Assembly: GCA_902470765.1 (NCBI GenBank)
Contig: CABRHW010000014.1
Location: forward strand, 1-54,565
Source of the DNA: an uncultured Collinsella sp.
GTDB lineage: Bacteria; Actinomycetota; Coriobacteriia; Coriobacteriales; Coriobacteriaceae
Length of the DNA stretch: 54,565 bases
Direction: 5' to 3'
Position numbers and translations under genes: made by a program
Notes under the pieces: model-generated
The model's database searches: none
Told to the model about the DNA's origin: nothing
Seen by the model: only the letters and a program-made list of their open reading frames with translations
In this document: in pieces, positions 32,715 to 41,754 of the stretch
How positions within the stretch are numbered: position 1 is the first letter of the stretch
Layout of the letters: every line of letters begins with the position of its first letter

Positions 32715-33875
32715 TTACTTGGACAGCTCGTCGGCAAGGGCTTCAATCTGGGCGCGCGATGCGTCGTTGAGCGAACCCAGGACGGTCACCTTGTTCTGCG
32801 CCAGGGTGATGTCCTTCATGCCCTCGAGCTCCTTGGTCATGACCTTGGCGGCGGCGGGCGCCCAGGAGCCGGCCTCGACGAGTGCCACCGTGCGGTTCTG
32901 ATAGGCATGCTCGGCGAGCGTGTGGATGAAGGTGCTCATGAACGGGAAGATCTCGCCCTGGTAGGTGATGGAAGCAAGCACCAGGCGGTCGTAACGGAAC
33001 GCGTCCTCAACGGCCTCGGCCATGTCATCGCGAGCAAGGTCAAAGACGGAGACCTTCTGGCCGCGAGCCTCGAGTGCTGCGGCGAGCTCCTCGACGGCTA
33101 CCTTCAGGTGGCCGTAGACGCTCGCGTAGGCAATCGTGATGCCCTCGTCCTCGGGCTGATAGCTCGACCAGGTGTTGTAGGTGTCGATGTAGTAGCCCAG
33201 ATTCTCGGTGAGCACAGGACCGTGGAGCGGGCAGATGATCTGAATATCCAGATCGGCGGCCTTCTTGAGCACGGCCTGCACGAACTTGCCGAACTTGCCG
33301 ACGATACCAAAGTAGTAACGGCGTGCCTCGCAGGCCCAGCCTTCCGGGTCCTCGATGTCGTTGGCACCGAACTTGCCAAAGCCGTCAGCGCTGAAGAGCA
33401 CCTTGTCGGTGGCCTCGTAGGAGAACAACACCTCGGGCCAATGCACGTTGGGGGCGCCGACAAAGGTCAGGCTGTGGCCGCCCAGGTCGAGCACATCGCC
33501 CTCTTTGACGATCATCTTGCGCTCGGGGTAATCGGTGCCAAAGTAGTTAACCATCATGCGGAAGGCGCCCATGCTAGCCACGATCTGGGCCTGGGGATAG
33601 CGCTCCATAAAGGCGGCGATGCCAGCGGAGTGATCGGGCTCCATGTGGTGAACGACCAGGTAATCGGGCGTACGGCCGTCGAGCACGGTCTCGATGTTGC
33701 CGAGCCACTCGTCGACAAAACCACCGTCGACCGAATCGGCGACAGCGATCTTCTCGCCCAAGATAACGTAGCTGTTGTATGCCATACCGTTCTCGGACAC
33801 GTCGTACTGGCCCTCGAATAGGTCGATGTCGTGATCGTCGACGCCAACGTAGCGGATATCCTTGGTGATCTCCAT
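32715..33875 (-). CDS. Flavodiiron protein (FprA-family A-type flavoprotein)
   Basis: The 386-residue cytosolic oxidoreductase reduces oxygen to water and/or nitric oxide to nitrous oxide, protecting an anaerobe. The N-terminal metallo-beta-lactamase-like domain (1-245) carries the diiron ligands HMEPDH (77-82), VHWPE, SADGFGKFG and HGPV. The C-terminal flavodoxin domain starts near 250 (IAYASVYGHLKVAVEELA) with a conserved SITYQGEIFP loop. There is no rubredoxin domain. AGGAGG precedes the ATG at 33875. It is a single gene between convergent DeoR and codirectional LacI genes. Confidence 0.92.
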   Translation of the reverse strand: MEITKDIRYVGVDDHDIDLFEGQYDVSENGMAYNSYVILGEKIAVADSVDGGFVDEWLGNIETVLDGRTPDYLVVHHMEPDHSAGIAAFMERYPQAQIVASMGAFRMMVNYFGTDYPERKMIVKEGDVLDLGGHSLTFVGAPNVHWPEVLFSYEATDKVLFSADGFGKFGANDIEDPEGWACEARRYYFGIVGKFGKFVQAVLKKAADLDIQIICPLHGPVLTENLGYYIDTYNTWSSYQPEDEGITIAYASVYGHLKVAVEELAAALEARGQKVSVFDLARDDMAEAVEDAFRYDRLVLASITYQGEIFPFMSTFIHTLAEHAYQNRTVALVEAGSWAPAAAKVMTKELEGMKDITLAQNKVTVLGSLNDASRAQIEALADELSK

Positions 33876-34004
33876 CAGGCAAAGCCTCCTAGATAGACAA
33901 AAGAACCCGTCTATCATAGCACTCGGCTGCATCCCAACAGCTATCTGCCGGCATCCTTACCGTTTGTTATCCAAACGCAGCAACGCGCCGTTGACCTGCG
34001 CAAA

Positions 34005-35036
34005 CTACGCGCGCGGTGCCGCCGTGCTATGTCGAACGATGAGCTGACCGGGGATACGGATCGCAACGGTTTTGCCCGACGTTCCCTCCTTGGGAACCGC
34101 ATGCTCAAACACCTCGCGCCCGCGCTGATGCAGATCGAACCGCACAGTCGTGAGCTCGTTGTGTGCAACAAAATCATCGAGCGAATCGTCGACGCCCACC
34201 ACGCTCACGTCCTCGGGCACGCGCAGACCGCTATCGCGCAGCGCGGCGATGGCTCCGTTTGCCATCTGGTCGTTTGCCGAATAGATCGCCGTCATGGTTC
34301 GGTCGTGCTCGGCCAGATACCTGCCGGCCTCGTAGCCGCTGTTGGCAGACCAGTCGCCCTCGAGCGGTTCTGCCGGCTCGATATGCCTGCGCTCGAGCGC
34401 GTCTTGCCAACCGGCGCGGCGGAACTGCTCGTCCACCGAGAAGGACGGACCGCCAATATAGCGGATCTGTTCGTGACCAAGCTCAAACAGGTGATCCATA
34501 AGCAGCAGCGAGCAGCCGTAATGGTCGGAATCGACCGTGGTCACGCGCGGATGCGCATACATGGTGACGATAACCGTGCCGATTCCCGGCAGCGGATCGA
34601 ACGTCTCAAAGTCGGGCGCCATGCGGCTCATGCCGATGATGATGCCATCGACCGGCAGGGCCGCCATGCGACGCGTGGCCTCGGCAAGCGAAAACTCCTC
34701 GGTCTTGGACATCTCGACCAGCGTGATGGCGCAGCTATGCTCGCGGGCGGCGCTGGCAATGCCGTCGATCATCGTCAGGTTCCCAAACTTGGTGACATCG
34801 TTGACGCACAAACCGACTGAATGGTAGCGACCGTCGCGCAGGGAGCGGCCGGCATAGCTCGGACGAAAGCCGAGCTCTTGCATGGCGGCTTGCACGCGCT
34901 GGCGCGTCTGCTCGTTCACATTGGGCAGGCCGTTGGCGACGCGCGAGACCGTCTGCTGCGAAACGCCGGCAGCGCGGGCAACGTCGGCCATGGAGACCGG
35001 ACGCGAGCCTGTATCGTTGGAGGGGCGTCTTGCCAC
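34005..35036 (-). CDS. LacI-family regulator divergent from galK-galT (GalR-like)
   Basis: The 343-residue protein has a LacI HTH at 14-60 (VSMADVARAAGVSQQTVSRV, hinge QELGFRPSYAGRSLRDG) and a periplasmic-binding-protein-like ligand domain (about 70-340). The start is GTG at 35036 with GAAGG upstream. It is divergent from galK, and three copies of a TGTTAACG-TACTCA operator lie in the 336-base spacer. It is most likely the local galactose-responsive repressor. It is paralogous to the LacI proteins at 43736 and 48872, which face lactose PTS genes. Confidence 0.9.
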   Translation of the reverse strand: MARRPSNDTGSRPVSMADVARAAGVSQQTVSRVANGLPNVNEQTRQRVQAAMQELGFRPSYAGRSLRDGRYHSVGLCVNDVTKFGNLTMIDGIASAAREHSCAITLVEMSKTEEFSLAEATRRMAALPVDGIIIGMSRMAPDFETFDPLPGIGTVIVTMYAHPRVTTVDSDHYGCSLLLMDHLFELGHEQIRYIGGPSFSVDEQFRRAGWQDALERRHIEPAEPLEGDWSANSGYEAGRYLAEHDRTMTAIYSANDQMANGAIAALRDSGLRVPEDVSVVGVDDSLDDFVAHNELTTVRFDLHQRGREVFEHAVPKEGTSGKTVAIRIPGQLIVRHSTAAPRA

Positions 35037-35128
35037 AAGATCACCTTCACCCTTGCGAGATCTGAATAGCGTGCATACCGGCCCGTGCAGGAATTGAGCG
35101 CGCGGAGGGCCGCTATCGTCGGACGCAT

Positions 35129-35331
35129 GTTAACGTACTCTACTTTTTCTAGCTGCAGCTCTTCTGCTCTATAAGTCCATACGGCACTACCGTTCACGGC
35201 CGAATTTCGACCGATTACCAGATTCTCAAAAAGTGATAAGCGTTGTGTTATGAGTACGTTAACATAGCCCTTAACGTGCGGCATTGTGGATGCTTAGTTC
35301 ATGCCGCTTCAAATTGTTAACGTACTCATAA
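35129..35331. promoter_or_regulatory. galR-galK intergenic operators (three LacI sites plus direct repeat)
   Basis: TGTTAACGTACTC occurs at 35129-35141. Its reverse complement, extended to TTATGAGTACGTTAACA, is at 35248-35264. TGTTAACGTACTCATAA is at 35315-35331. Between the first two, ACCGTTCACGG (35189) and ACCGATTACC (35210) form a 21-base direct repeat shared with the lactose promoters. The central ACG/CGT symmetry is typical of LacI-family sites. Confidence 0.7.
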
Positions 35332-35372
35332 CGACGCAAAAATCGTCTGTACGCGCCAAAGAAAGGACCCTC

Positions 35373-36578
35373 ATGACCGCCCCCGACGAAAAGACGCTCG
35401 CCACACTCACTAAGCTGTTTGAGGAAGAGTTTGGCCCCATCGGCGACCGCCAGGTGCTCTACGTGCACGCGCCCGGCCGCTCCGAGATCAGCGGCAACCA
35501 CACCGACCACGAGGGCGGCCACGTTATCGCCGGCTCGCTCGATGTCGCCGTCGACGGCATCGCTGTGGCAACCGACACCAACAAGGTCCGTGTTGCCGAC
35601 GAGGGCTACCCCAGCTTTGAGATTACGCTCGACACGCTGGATGTTCAGGAGGCCGAGAAGGGCACGTCCGCGAGCCTCGTCCGCGGCATGGCCCACGAGG
35701 TCGCTGCCCTGGGCGTTGAGCCCCGCGGCTTCGACTTTGCCTTCACCTGCACCGTCCCCTCGGGCGGCGGTCTTTCCAGCTCCGCTGCCGTCGAGGCCGC
35801 GTACGGCCGCGCCATGGAGACGCTCTGGGGCGCACCCGCCATTGAGCCCGTCGCGCTTGCGCAGATGAGCCAGCGCACCGAGAACAACTACTACGGCAAG
35901 CCCTGCGGTCTGATGGACCAGGCTGCCGTGTGCCTGGGCGGCCTCGCCTACATGGATTTTGAGGACCAGACTCAGCCTAAAACTCAGAAGCTCGAGCTCA
36001 ACTTTGAGGATCACGGCTATGCGCTCGTGCTCGTCAAGGTGGGTGCCGACCATGTGGCAGCCACCGACGACTACGCCGCCGTTCCGCGCGAGATGCAGGA
36101 CGTTGCCGCCGAGTTTGGCAAGGCACGCCTGTGCGAGGTAAACGTTGCCGACTTTGACGCCAAGCTCCCCGAGCTGCGCGCCAAGCTGGGCGACCGTGCC
36201 TGCCTGCGCGCCGTTCACTACTGGTACGAGAACGGCCTGGTCGATAAGCGCTGGGCGGCTCTTAACGCCGGCGACATCGACCAGTTCCTGGTCCTGACGC
36301 GCGAGTCCGGCGCCAGCTCTGCCATGTACCTGCAGAATGTCGTCGCCAAGCTGGGCTCCGAGCAGCCTTCCATGTATGCCCTGGCGCTGGCCGAGCATGT
36401 GCTCAACGGCCGCGGCGCTGTGCGTATCCACGGCGGTGGCTTTGGCGGCACCATTCAGGCCTTCGTTCCGCTCGATCTGGTCGAGGCCTTCATTACCAAG
36501 ATGAACGGCTGGCTGGGCGAGGGTTCCGCCCGTCACTACGCTATCTCTGACAAGGGGGCATACGCGGCATGGCTGTAA
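35373..36578 (+). CDS. galK: Galactokinase
   Basis: The 401-residue GHMP kinase phosphorylates galactose to galactose-1-phosphate. Signature PGRSEISGNHTDHEGG is at 34-49, the ATP loop PSGGGLSSSAA near 130-140, and the C-terminal HGGGFGGTIQAFVP. The length is normal. AAAGGACC precedes the ATG at 35373; the ORF extends upstream through the operator region without a start signal. Its stop overlaps the galT start, so galK-galT form one operon under the divergent LacI protein. Confidence 0.95.
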   Translation: MTAPDEKTLATLTKLFEEEFGPIGDRQVLYVHAPGRSEISGNHTDHEGGHVIAGSLDVAVDGIAVATDTNKVRVADEGYPSFEITLDTLDVQEAEKGTSASLVRGMAHEVAALGVEPRGFDFAFTCTVPSGGGLSSSAAVEAAYGRAMETLWGAPAIEPVALAQMSQRTENNYYGKPCGLMDQAAVCLGGLAYMDFEDQTQPKTQKLELNFEDHGYALVLVKVGADHVAATDDYAAVPREMQDVAAEFGKARLCEVNVADFDAKLPELRAKLGDRACLRAVHYWYENGLVDKRWAALNAGDIDQFLVLTRESGASSAMYLQNVVAKLGSEQPSMYALALAEHVLNGRGAVRIHGGGFGGTIQAFVPLDLVEAFITKMNGWLGEGSARHYAISDKGAYAAWL

Positions 36579-38197
36579 TGACCGACGTGCGCGAGGCTGC
36601 TCAGAACCTGATCGGGTACGCTATCCATCGATCCATGATCGGGCAGGACGACCGCATCTGGGCCTACAACACCATTTTGGAGTGCATCGGCGCCACGGGC
36701 CCCGCGCTCGACATGGATTGGGCACTGCAGACCGAGAAGATTTCGCTTTTGCACCCCGACACCCTCCCCAACTTTGATCTGGAAGGCACGCTCGCCGCGC
36801 TTTCCGAGGCCGCCGTTACCAACAGCGCCGCCGAGGACACGGCGTCGGGCCGCGACCGCATCGCCATGCGCATCATGGGCGTGCTCATGCCGAGGCCTTC
36901 GGTTGTAAACGAGGAGTTCAACGGGCGCATGGGCGTCAACGAGCCCCGCGCCGCGACCGACTGGTTCTACGGCTTGTGCTGCGACGCCGGCTATGTGCGT
37001 CGCGCCGCCATCGCACGCAACATCAAGTGGAGCACCCTCACCAACTGGGGCAATCTTGAGATCACCATCAACCTGTCCAAGCCCGAGAAGGACCCGCGCG
37101 ACATTGCCGCGGCCGGTGCCGCCAAGAACACGGGCGAGAAGTATCCTGCCTGCCAGCTCTGCATCGAAAACGAGGGCTACCCTGGACGCTCCGCCGCGGC
37201 AGACGGTGGCGCTCACCCCGCTCGCCAGAACCTGCGCGTTATCCCGATCCAGCTTGACGGCGAGCGTTGGGGCTTCCAGTACAGCCCGTACGCGTACTTT
37301 AACGAGCATTGCATTGCCATGAGCTCCGAGCATCGTCCGATGCACGTCGACCGCAAGGGCCTGACCTGTCTGCTCGACTTTGTGGACCTGTTCCCGCACT
37401 ACTTTATCGGCTCCAACGCCGACCTGCCCATCGTGGGCGGCTCGATCCTGTCGCACGACCACTTCCAGGGCGGCGCGCACGAGTTCCCGATGATGCACGC
37501 GGCCGAAGTCTCGCAGTTTAGCGTGCCCGGCTTTGACCAGGTCACTGGCACCGTGCTGCAGTGGCCGCTCTCGGTGCTGCGCCTGCGTTCGCACGACCGT
37601 GCTCAGCTGCTCGATGCCGCCGAGAAGATTATCCTCGCCTGGCGCGAGTGGACCGACGAGTCCGTGGGCGTCATCGCGCGCACGGCTGACGGCGCGGCGC
37701 ACAACACCGTGACGCCCGTCATCCGCCGCGTGAACTCCCGCGGTAATGCCGGCGGCGAGATCTACGAGGCCTACCTAGCGCTTCGCTGCAACATTACGAC
37801 CGACGAGCATCCGCTGGGCGTGTTCCACCCGCATGCCGAGTATCACCACATTAAGAAGGAGAACATCGGCCTGATCGAGGTCATGGGCCTGGCCATTCTG
37901 CCGCCGCGTCTGGTTCCCGAGCTCGGCGCCGTCCGCGAGCACCTGCTGGCAGCCAAGGTCGACGCCAGCTACGACCTTGCCGCCGCGCTCGAGGGCGACG
38001 ACCTTTGCCGCAGCCACGCCGCATGGGCCCTGGACGTCTTTACCCGTCGCGCCGATGAGCTTACGGCCGATAACGCCATCGACATCCTGCACGAGGAGGT
38101 CGGCGCGGTGTTCGGCCACGTGCTCGACAACGCCGGCGTCTTTAAGTGGGACGAAGCCGGCCGTGCCGCCCAGCAACGCTTCATCGACTCGCTGTAA
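36569..38197 (+). CDS. galT: UDP-glucose--hexose-1-phosphate uridylyltransferase, class II
   Basis: The 542-residue enzyme exchanges UMP between UDP-glucose and galactose-1-phosphate in the Leloir pathway. It belongs to the class II family of Firmicutes and Actinobacteria: NWGNLEITINLSKPEKDPRD, ACQLCIENEGYPG, SSEHRPMHVDRKG, GSNADLPIVGGSILSHDHFQ and VFHPHAEYHHIKKENIGLIE. Two starts are possible: ATG 36569, overlapping galK by ten bases, and ATG 36578, overlapping the galK TAA; coupled translation is likely either way. No galE is in the window. A strong terminator follows. Confidence 0.95.
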   Translation: MAVMTDVREAAQNLIGYAIHRSMIGQDDRIWAYNTILECIGATGPALDMDWALQTEKISLLHPDTLPNFDLEGTLAALSEAAVTNSAAEDTASGRDRIAMRIMGVLMPRPSVVNEEFNGRMGVNEPRAATDWFYGLCCDAGYVRRAAIARNIKWSTLTNWGNLEITINLSKPEKDPRDIAAAGAAKNTGEKYPACQLCIENEGYPGRSAAADGGAHPARQNLRVIPIQLDGERWGFQYSPYAYFNEHCIAMSSEHRPMHVDRKGLTCLLDFVDLFPHYFIGSNADLPIVGGSILSHDHFQGGAHEFPMMHAAEVSQFSVPGFDQVTGTVLQWPLSVLRLRSHDRAQLLDAAEKIILAWREWTDESVGVIARTADGAAHNTVTPVIRRVNSRGNAGGEIYEAYLALRCNITTDEHPLGVFHPHAEYHHIKKENIGLIEVMGLAILPPRLVPELGAVREHLLAAKVDASYDLAAALEGDDLCRSHAAWALDVFTRRADELTADNAIDILHEEVGAVFGHVLDNAGVFKWDEAGRAAQQRFIDSL

Positions 38198-38244
38198 CAC
38201 GCGAGCTTGGACGCCCGCGCTCGACAAATAACGCCCACACGACA

Positions 38245-38284
38245 ACGGCGCCCGCCGGCAACATCGCCGACGGGCGCCGTTTTT
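38245..38284 (+). terminator. Terminator of galK-galT
   Basis: ACGGCGCCCG (38245-38254) pairs with CGGGCGCCGT (38271-38280), with an additional small inner stem, followed by TTTT. A textbook intrinsic terminator about 50 bases after galT. Confidence 0.85.
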
Positions 38285-38289
38285 GAGTG

Positions 38290-38345
38290 TAGTCGTCGGG
38301 GACGTTCTTAAACGACTAGTCATTAAAGAACGTCCCCGACGACTA
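38290..38345. repeat. 20-bp perfect inverted repeat (GTCGGGGACGTTC element)
   Basis: TAGTCGTCGGGGACGTTCTT (38290-38309) is perfectly mirrored at 38326-38345, with 16 bases between that include CGACTAGTC. No second copy is in the window. It lies directly after the galT terminator. Confidence 0.85.
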
Positions 38346-38352
38346 ATGACTC

Positions 38353-38416
38353 GAGCGTGGAAAATCTCCCACTTTGAGCTCGTATGGGCACCAAAAGCGG
38401 GAGATTATCCACGCTC
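38353..38416. repeat. Palindromic repeat family B, copy 2
   Basis: GAGCGTGGAAAATCTCCC and GGGAGATTATCCACGCTC (one mismatch) are separated by 28 bases, the same spacing as copy 1 at 4881-4944. It sits in the convergent galT/lacC spacer, 22 bases from the lacC stop. Confidence 0.8.
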
Positions 38417-38438
38417 ATTCTATTAGGAGTCGCAACCG

Positions 38439-39374
38439 CTACAACTCTACGACTTCAACGCTGTTGTAGATCTCGTCCCAGCGATCCATGACCAGGTGGC
38501 CGGTCTTGGGATCCATAGCGTTGAGCTTGCCGCAGGTATTGGCGGTCTTGAGCACCGTGACGTCATCGGCACCAGCCGCAATGGCATACGCAAAGCCGGC
38601 GATGGTCGAGTCACCGGAACCCGTCGCGTTCACAGCCGCAATCGCGGGCGTCTTGGCGCGGAACGCGCGGCCCTCATGGAAGCCCACCGAACCGGCAGCG
38701 CCCATCGAAACGACAACCCAGGGGATACCGGCAAAACGGTCATCGGCGGCAAGCGCCTCGCGCAGGGCATCGACATCATCGGTCGTAAAGGACGTACCCA
38801 GCAGGCCGTTAATCTCGGTCAGGTTGGGCTTTACGAGCTCAGGCTTAGCGTCGGACTCCAGCGCGGCCTCCAGCGATGCGCCCGAGGTGTCGAGCAGCAC
38901 CTTGGCGCCCGCCTCCTCGGCGATCTTGACGAGCTCGGCATAGTAGCCGGCATCGACGCCACGCGGCAGCGAGCCCGAAAGCGTCACGACGTCCGCCTTC
39001 GCTGCGAGCTCGGCGAACTTGGCCGTAAAGGCCTCGAGCTCGGCCGGGGCGATCTGCGGGCCGCTCTCCAGCAGCTCGGTCTGATTACCCTCGTGCAGGA
39101 TATTCAGGCAGATGCGCGTCTCACCGGCAATAGGCACAAAGTCGTTCTTGACGCCGTCGGCATCCATAAGCTCGGCCATATAGGCACCCATGTGGCCGCC
39201 GAGCAGGCCGGTCGCGAGCACGTCGTCACCCAGCTGCAGCAGCACGCGACTCACGTTGAGGCCCTTGCCGCCAGCGGTCTTTTCGGGTGTCACGCGGTTA
39301 ACATCGTCGATGATCAGCTTGTCGAGCTGATAGCGCGTATCAATCGACGGGTTCATGGTAACGGTCAGAATCAT
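38439..39374 (-). CDS. lacC: Tagatose-6-phosphate kinase (PfkB family)
   Basis: The 311-residue kinase converts tagatose-6-phosphate to tagatose-1,6-bisphosphate. PfkB signatures: TAGGKGLNVSRVLLQLG (33-49) and NATGSGDSTIAGF with the catalytic base Asp255. The segment GETRICLNILHEGNQTELLE is typical of LacC rather than fructose-1-phosphate kinase. AGGAG lies six bases before the ATG at 39374. It is the last gene of the minus-strand run lacA-lacB-mutarotase-lacC. Confidence 0.9.
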   Translation of the reverse strand: MILTVTMNPSIDTRYQLDKLIIDDVNRVTPEKTAGGKGLNVSRVLLQLGDDVLATGLLGGHMGAYMAELMDADGVKNDFVPIAGETRICLNILHEGNQTELLESGPQIAPAELEAFTAKFAELAAKADVVTLSGSLPRGVDAGYYAELVKIAEEAGAKVLLDTSGASLEAALESDAKPELVKPNLTEINGLLGTSFTTDDVDALREALAADDRFAGIPWVVVSMGAAGSVGFHEGRAFRAKTPAIAAVNATGSGDSTIAGFAYAIAAGADDVTVLKTANTCGKLNAMDPKTGHLVMDRWDEIYNSVEVVEL

Positions 39375-39427
39375 GTTGAACTCCTGTTCCGGGGCGGCAT
39401 AACCCGCCCCAAACATACGATAGCTCG

Positions 39428-40310
39428 TTAAAGGATCTCGATCTCAAAGCCGCGGGTGACGGTCTCTCCCGGCTTGGCCACCAGGCAGCCGCGCTTGTGC
39501 TCCAGAATATCGTCCTCGTCGGAGCAGGTGGACAGGCCGCCCCACGGTTCCACGGCCACAAAGTCGCCCTCGGGCTTGCTCCACACAATCAGGTATGGCA
39601 TATCGGGGAACGTCAGGACACACGCCCTTGTCCTCGGTTTTCTTGGTAAGCGTAACCACGTGGCTCTCGAGCACGTCAAAGATGGTCTCTGCGAAGTCAA
39701 AGAGTTCGTGGGTCAGCGGCAGGTCATGGCCAACCATCGGGTTCTTGCTGCGATGCTCAACATCAATCAGGCCCGTCGAGGGAACGGCAGTACAGAGCTC
39801 GGCGGCCTCGCGCTGCTCAAAACGGAGCTCGTAGTCGTCGTAGGACTCGCCCTCGTCAAGCGGGCACTTAAAGCCAGGGTGACCGCCCACAAAGAACGGC
39901 ATGTCCTCGGTGCCCTCATTGGTCACCTCGTACGACACGGCCACCTTCTCCGCATCGATCGTGTAACGAGCAACGATCTTAAACGGATACGGGTACTGCT
40001 CGAGCAACTCGGCATGGTCGGCAGAGCTTAAGCTCAGCACAACCATGTTGTCGCTCTGCTCCTCGAGCTTCCACTCCTGCTTGCGAGCAAAGCCGTGGCG
40101 GGCGAGCTTGACCTCGCGGCCGCCCATGGTCATTGCGCGACCGTCACGAAGGCCGCCGCAGATCGGGAAACAAATGGGTGCCTGGCCCGACCACACCGCC
40201 GGGTCGCCCTGCCACAGGTACTCACGGCCGTTGGCCGTAATAGAAGTGAACGACCCGCCCGCCGTGCTCAGTGCCACGCGGATAGAACCGTTATCAAGAA
40301 CAAACTCCAT
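39428..40310 (-). pseudogene. lacX: Aldose 1-epimerase (LacX-like) with a frameshift
   Basis: A galactose-mutarotase-family protein of about 294 residues is split between two frames. From the ATG at 40310 (GGGAAGG upstream) the frame is normal through RYTIDAEKVAVSYEVTNEGT, GGHPGFKCPLDEGE and VVTLTKKTEDKGV, then turns to nonsense. The +1-shifted frame continues the family sequence (CVLTFPDMPYLIVWSK, VAVEPWGGLSTC, LAKPGE-like end) to a stop at 39428. The switch falls on a GTGTGT run at about 39623-39628, where one extra GT would restore the reading frame. Either a recent mutation, dinucleotide-repeat slippage or a sequencing error. Confidence 0.85.
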
Positions 40311-40429
40311 AGGAGCCTTCCCTTTCTTACGACAGCCCGCCAAGTCAGTGGGGCTGATAGCAAACCGGCCCGCGCCCCATCACAGAAACGCGAGCCGTCA
40401 ACGGACTAGTTAATTACGCCGGATACCCG

Positions 40430-40954
40430 CTAATCGTGGTATTCGCCGCGGTCCCACTTCTCGAGGAACTCGTCAAAGAAGTGCGGGTCAGCCTGAGCCT
40501 CGGCGTCGGCCTTGTTGCAGGCATCGATCTTGGCGATCAGGGCATCGTGCTCGGGGGTCTTCTCGTAGGGCTCCTCCAGGAAGGCAAGCATGATGTCGGC
40601 CATCAGGAACTCGCCGGTAATCTTGCCGCCAAAGCCCACGATGTTGGCGTTGAGCTCGCGACGGGCATACAGGGCAGAGGTCATGTCGCGGACCAGGGCG
40701 CAACGGGCGCCGGGAACCTTGTTGACGGCGTTGGTGATGCCAATGCCGGTGCCGCACAGGGCCACGCCAAAGTCGGCCTTGCCGCTGGCAACGGCCTCGC
40801 CCACGGCCTTGCCGTAGATGGGATAGTGCGTACGGGTGTGGCTGTAGGTGCCGCAGTCGAGCACCTTGTAGCCAGCCTGCTCCAGGCGGTCGGCCAGATA
40901 GATCTTCTCGTCCGTAACGATATGGTCGCAACCGATTGCAATGGTCTTCTTCAT
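40430..40954 (-). CDS. lacB: Galactose-6-phosphate isomerase, LacB subunit
   Basis: The 174-residue RpiB/LacAB-family subunit forms, with LacA, the isomerase of galactose-6-phosphate to tagatose-6-phosphate. IAIGCDHIVTDEK at the N-terminus, GTYSHTRTHYPIYGKAVGEA, the catalytic ALCGTGIGITNAVNKVPG, and ANIVGFGGKITGEFLMADI are all LacB-specific. GAAAGGACG precedes the ATG at 40954. It lies 63 bases downstream of lacA in the same operon. Confidence 0.95.
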   Translation of the reverse strand: MKKTIAIGCDHIVTDEKIYLADRLEQAGYKVLDCGTYSHTRTHYPIYGKAVGEAVASGKADFGVALCGTGIGITNAVNKVPGARCALVRDMTSALYARRELNANIVGFGGKITGEFLMADIMLAFLEEPYEKTPEHDALIAKIDACNKADAEAQADPHFFDEFLEKWDRGEYHD

Positions 40955-41017
40955 CAGAACGTCCTTTCGTCTGAATTCACAAGTTGAGGTAGAAGTTCGA
41001 GTTCTCGGTGGCTCTCG

Positions 41018-41446
41018 TTAGGCCATCTTGTTGAGCATGTCGACACGGATCTGGTGACGGCCGCCGGCGTACTGGGCACGCAGGAACTCGCGGGCGATCT
41101 TCTTGGCGACCTCGGTGCCCACAACGCCCGGGCCCATGGTGACCATGCGCGAGCCGTTGTGCTCGCGGGTCATGTAGGCGGAACGCTCGTCGGAAATGTT
41201 GGCGACGACCATGCCCTTGATCTTGACGGCGGCCATATAGGAGCCGACGCCGTACTTATCGAATGCGAAGCCCTGGGAATCCTTGTGCTCCAGCAGGTCC
41301 TTGGCGACGGCGGTCGCGGAATCGACAAAGTCCGCGGCAGGGGTCTCGGAATAGTCAACGACCTCGTGACCGTCGGCGATGAGCATCTCCTTGATGGACT
41401 CCTTCATCGACATACCGTCGGCATCGGAAGCGATTACAACCCTCAT
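41018..41446 (-). CDS. lacA: Galactose-6-phosphate isomerase, LacA subunit
   Basis: The 142-residue partner of LacB is the first gene of the lacA-lacB-lacX-lacC run. VVIASDADGMSMKESIKEML at the start and GFAFDKYGVGSYMAAVKIKG, REHNGSRMVTMGPGVVG match LacA, which lacks the catalytic cysteine found in LacB. AAGGAGGATGTC precedes the ATG. Upstream lie GAACA-type direct repeats and the ACCGTTCAC motif. Confidence 0.93.
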   Translation of the reverse strand: MRVVIASDADGMSMKESIKEMLIADGHEVVDYSETPAADFVDSATAVAKDLLEHKDSQGFAFDKYGVGSYMAAVKIKGMVVANISDERSAYMTREHNGSRMVTMGPGVVGTEVAKKIAREFLRAQYAGGRHQIRVDMLNKMA

Positions 41447-41540
41447 GACATCCTCCTTGAGAGATACGCAGGTGCGTAGTTTCTGTTTGGAAGTGTTGAA
41501 TCGCGCTCAGGTCCGGGCATCTGAATGTGCGGTTCTTCAC

Positions 41541-41648
41541 TGTTCATGTTAATTTGAACACATTCGAACATCGGATGCAACCATTATTTGTTTAACTTTG
41601 TTCTTTTTTGAACAAATACCGTTCACGGTTGATTGCCGACCGTTTGAG
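41541..41648. promoter_or_regulatory. lac operon control region
   Basis: GAACA words at 41556 and 41566 (TTTGAACACATTCGAACAT, 10-base spacing) and the palindrome TTTGTTC/GAACAAA (41597-41616) resemble DeoR-family operators. Next to them ACCGTTCACGG (41618) and ACCGTTTGA (41639) repeat at 21 bases, the motif shared with galK and the PTS genes, here in the opposite orientation relative to its gene. Confidence 0.55.
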
Positions 41649-41686
41649 CCCGGCGCAGACGTAGCGACCATGTGTTCAACAAACAA

Positions 41687-41720
41687 AAGGGCGGCCGAGA
41701 ACGTGTCTCGGCCGCCCCTT
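41687..41720 (-). terminator. Terminator downstream of the 41755 membrane protein gene
   Basis: AAGGGCGGCCGAGA pairs with TCTCGGCCGCCC(C)TT around ACGTG. Read leftwards it is followed by TTTGTTTGTT. It separates the membrane protein gene from the lacA promoter. Confidence 0.8.
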
Positions 41721-41754
41721 CGGCGGTATTCCCTGGTATATACAGCTGTTTTAG

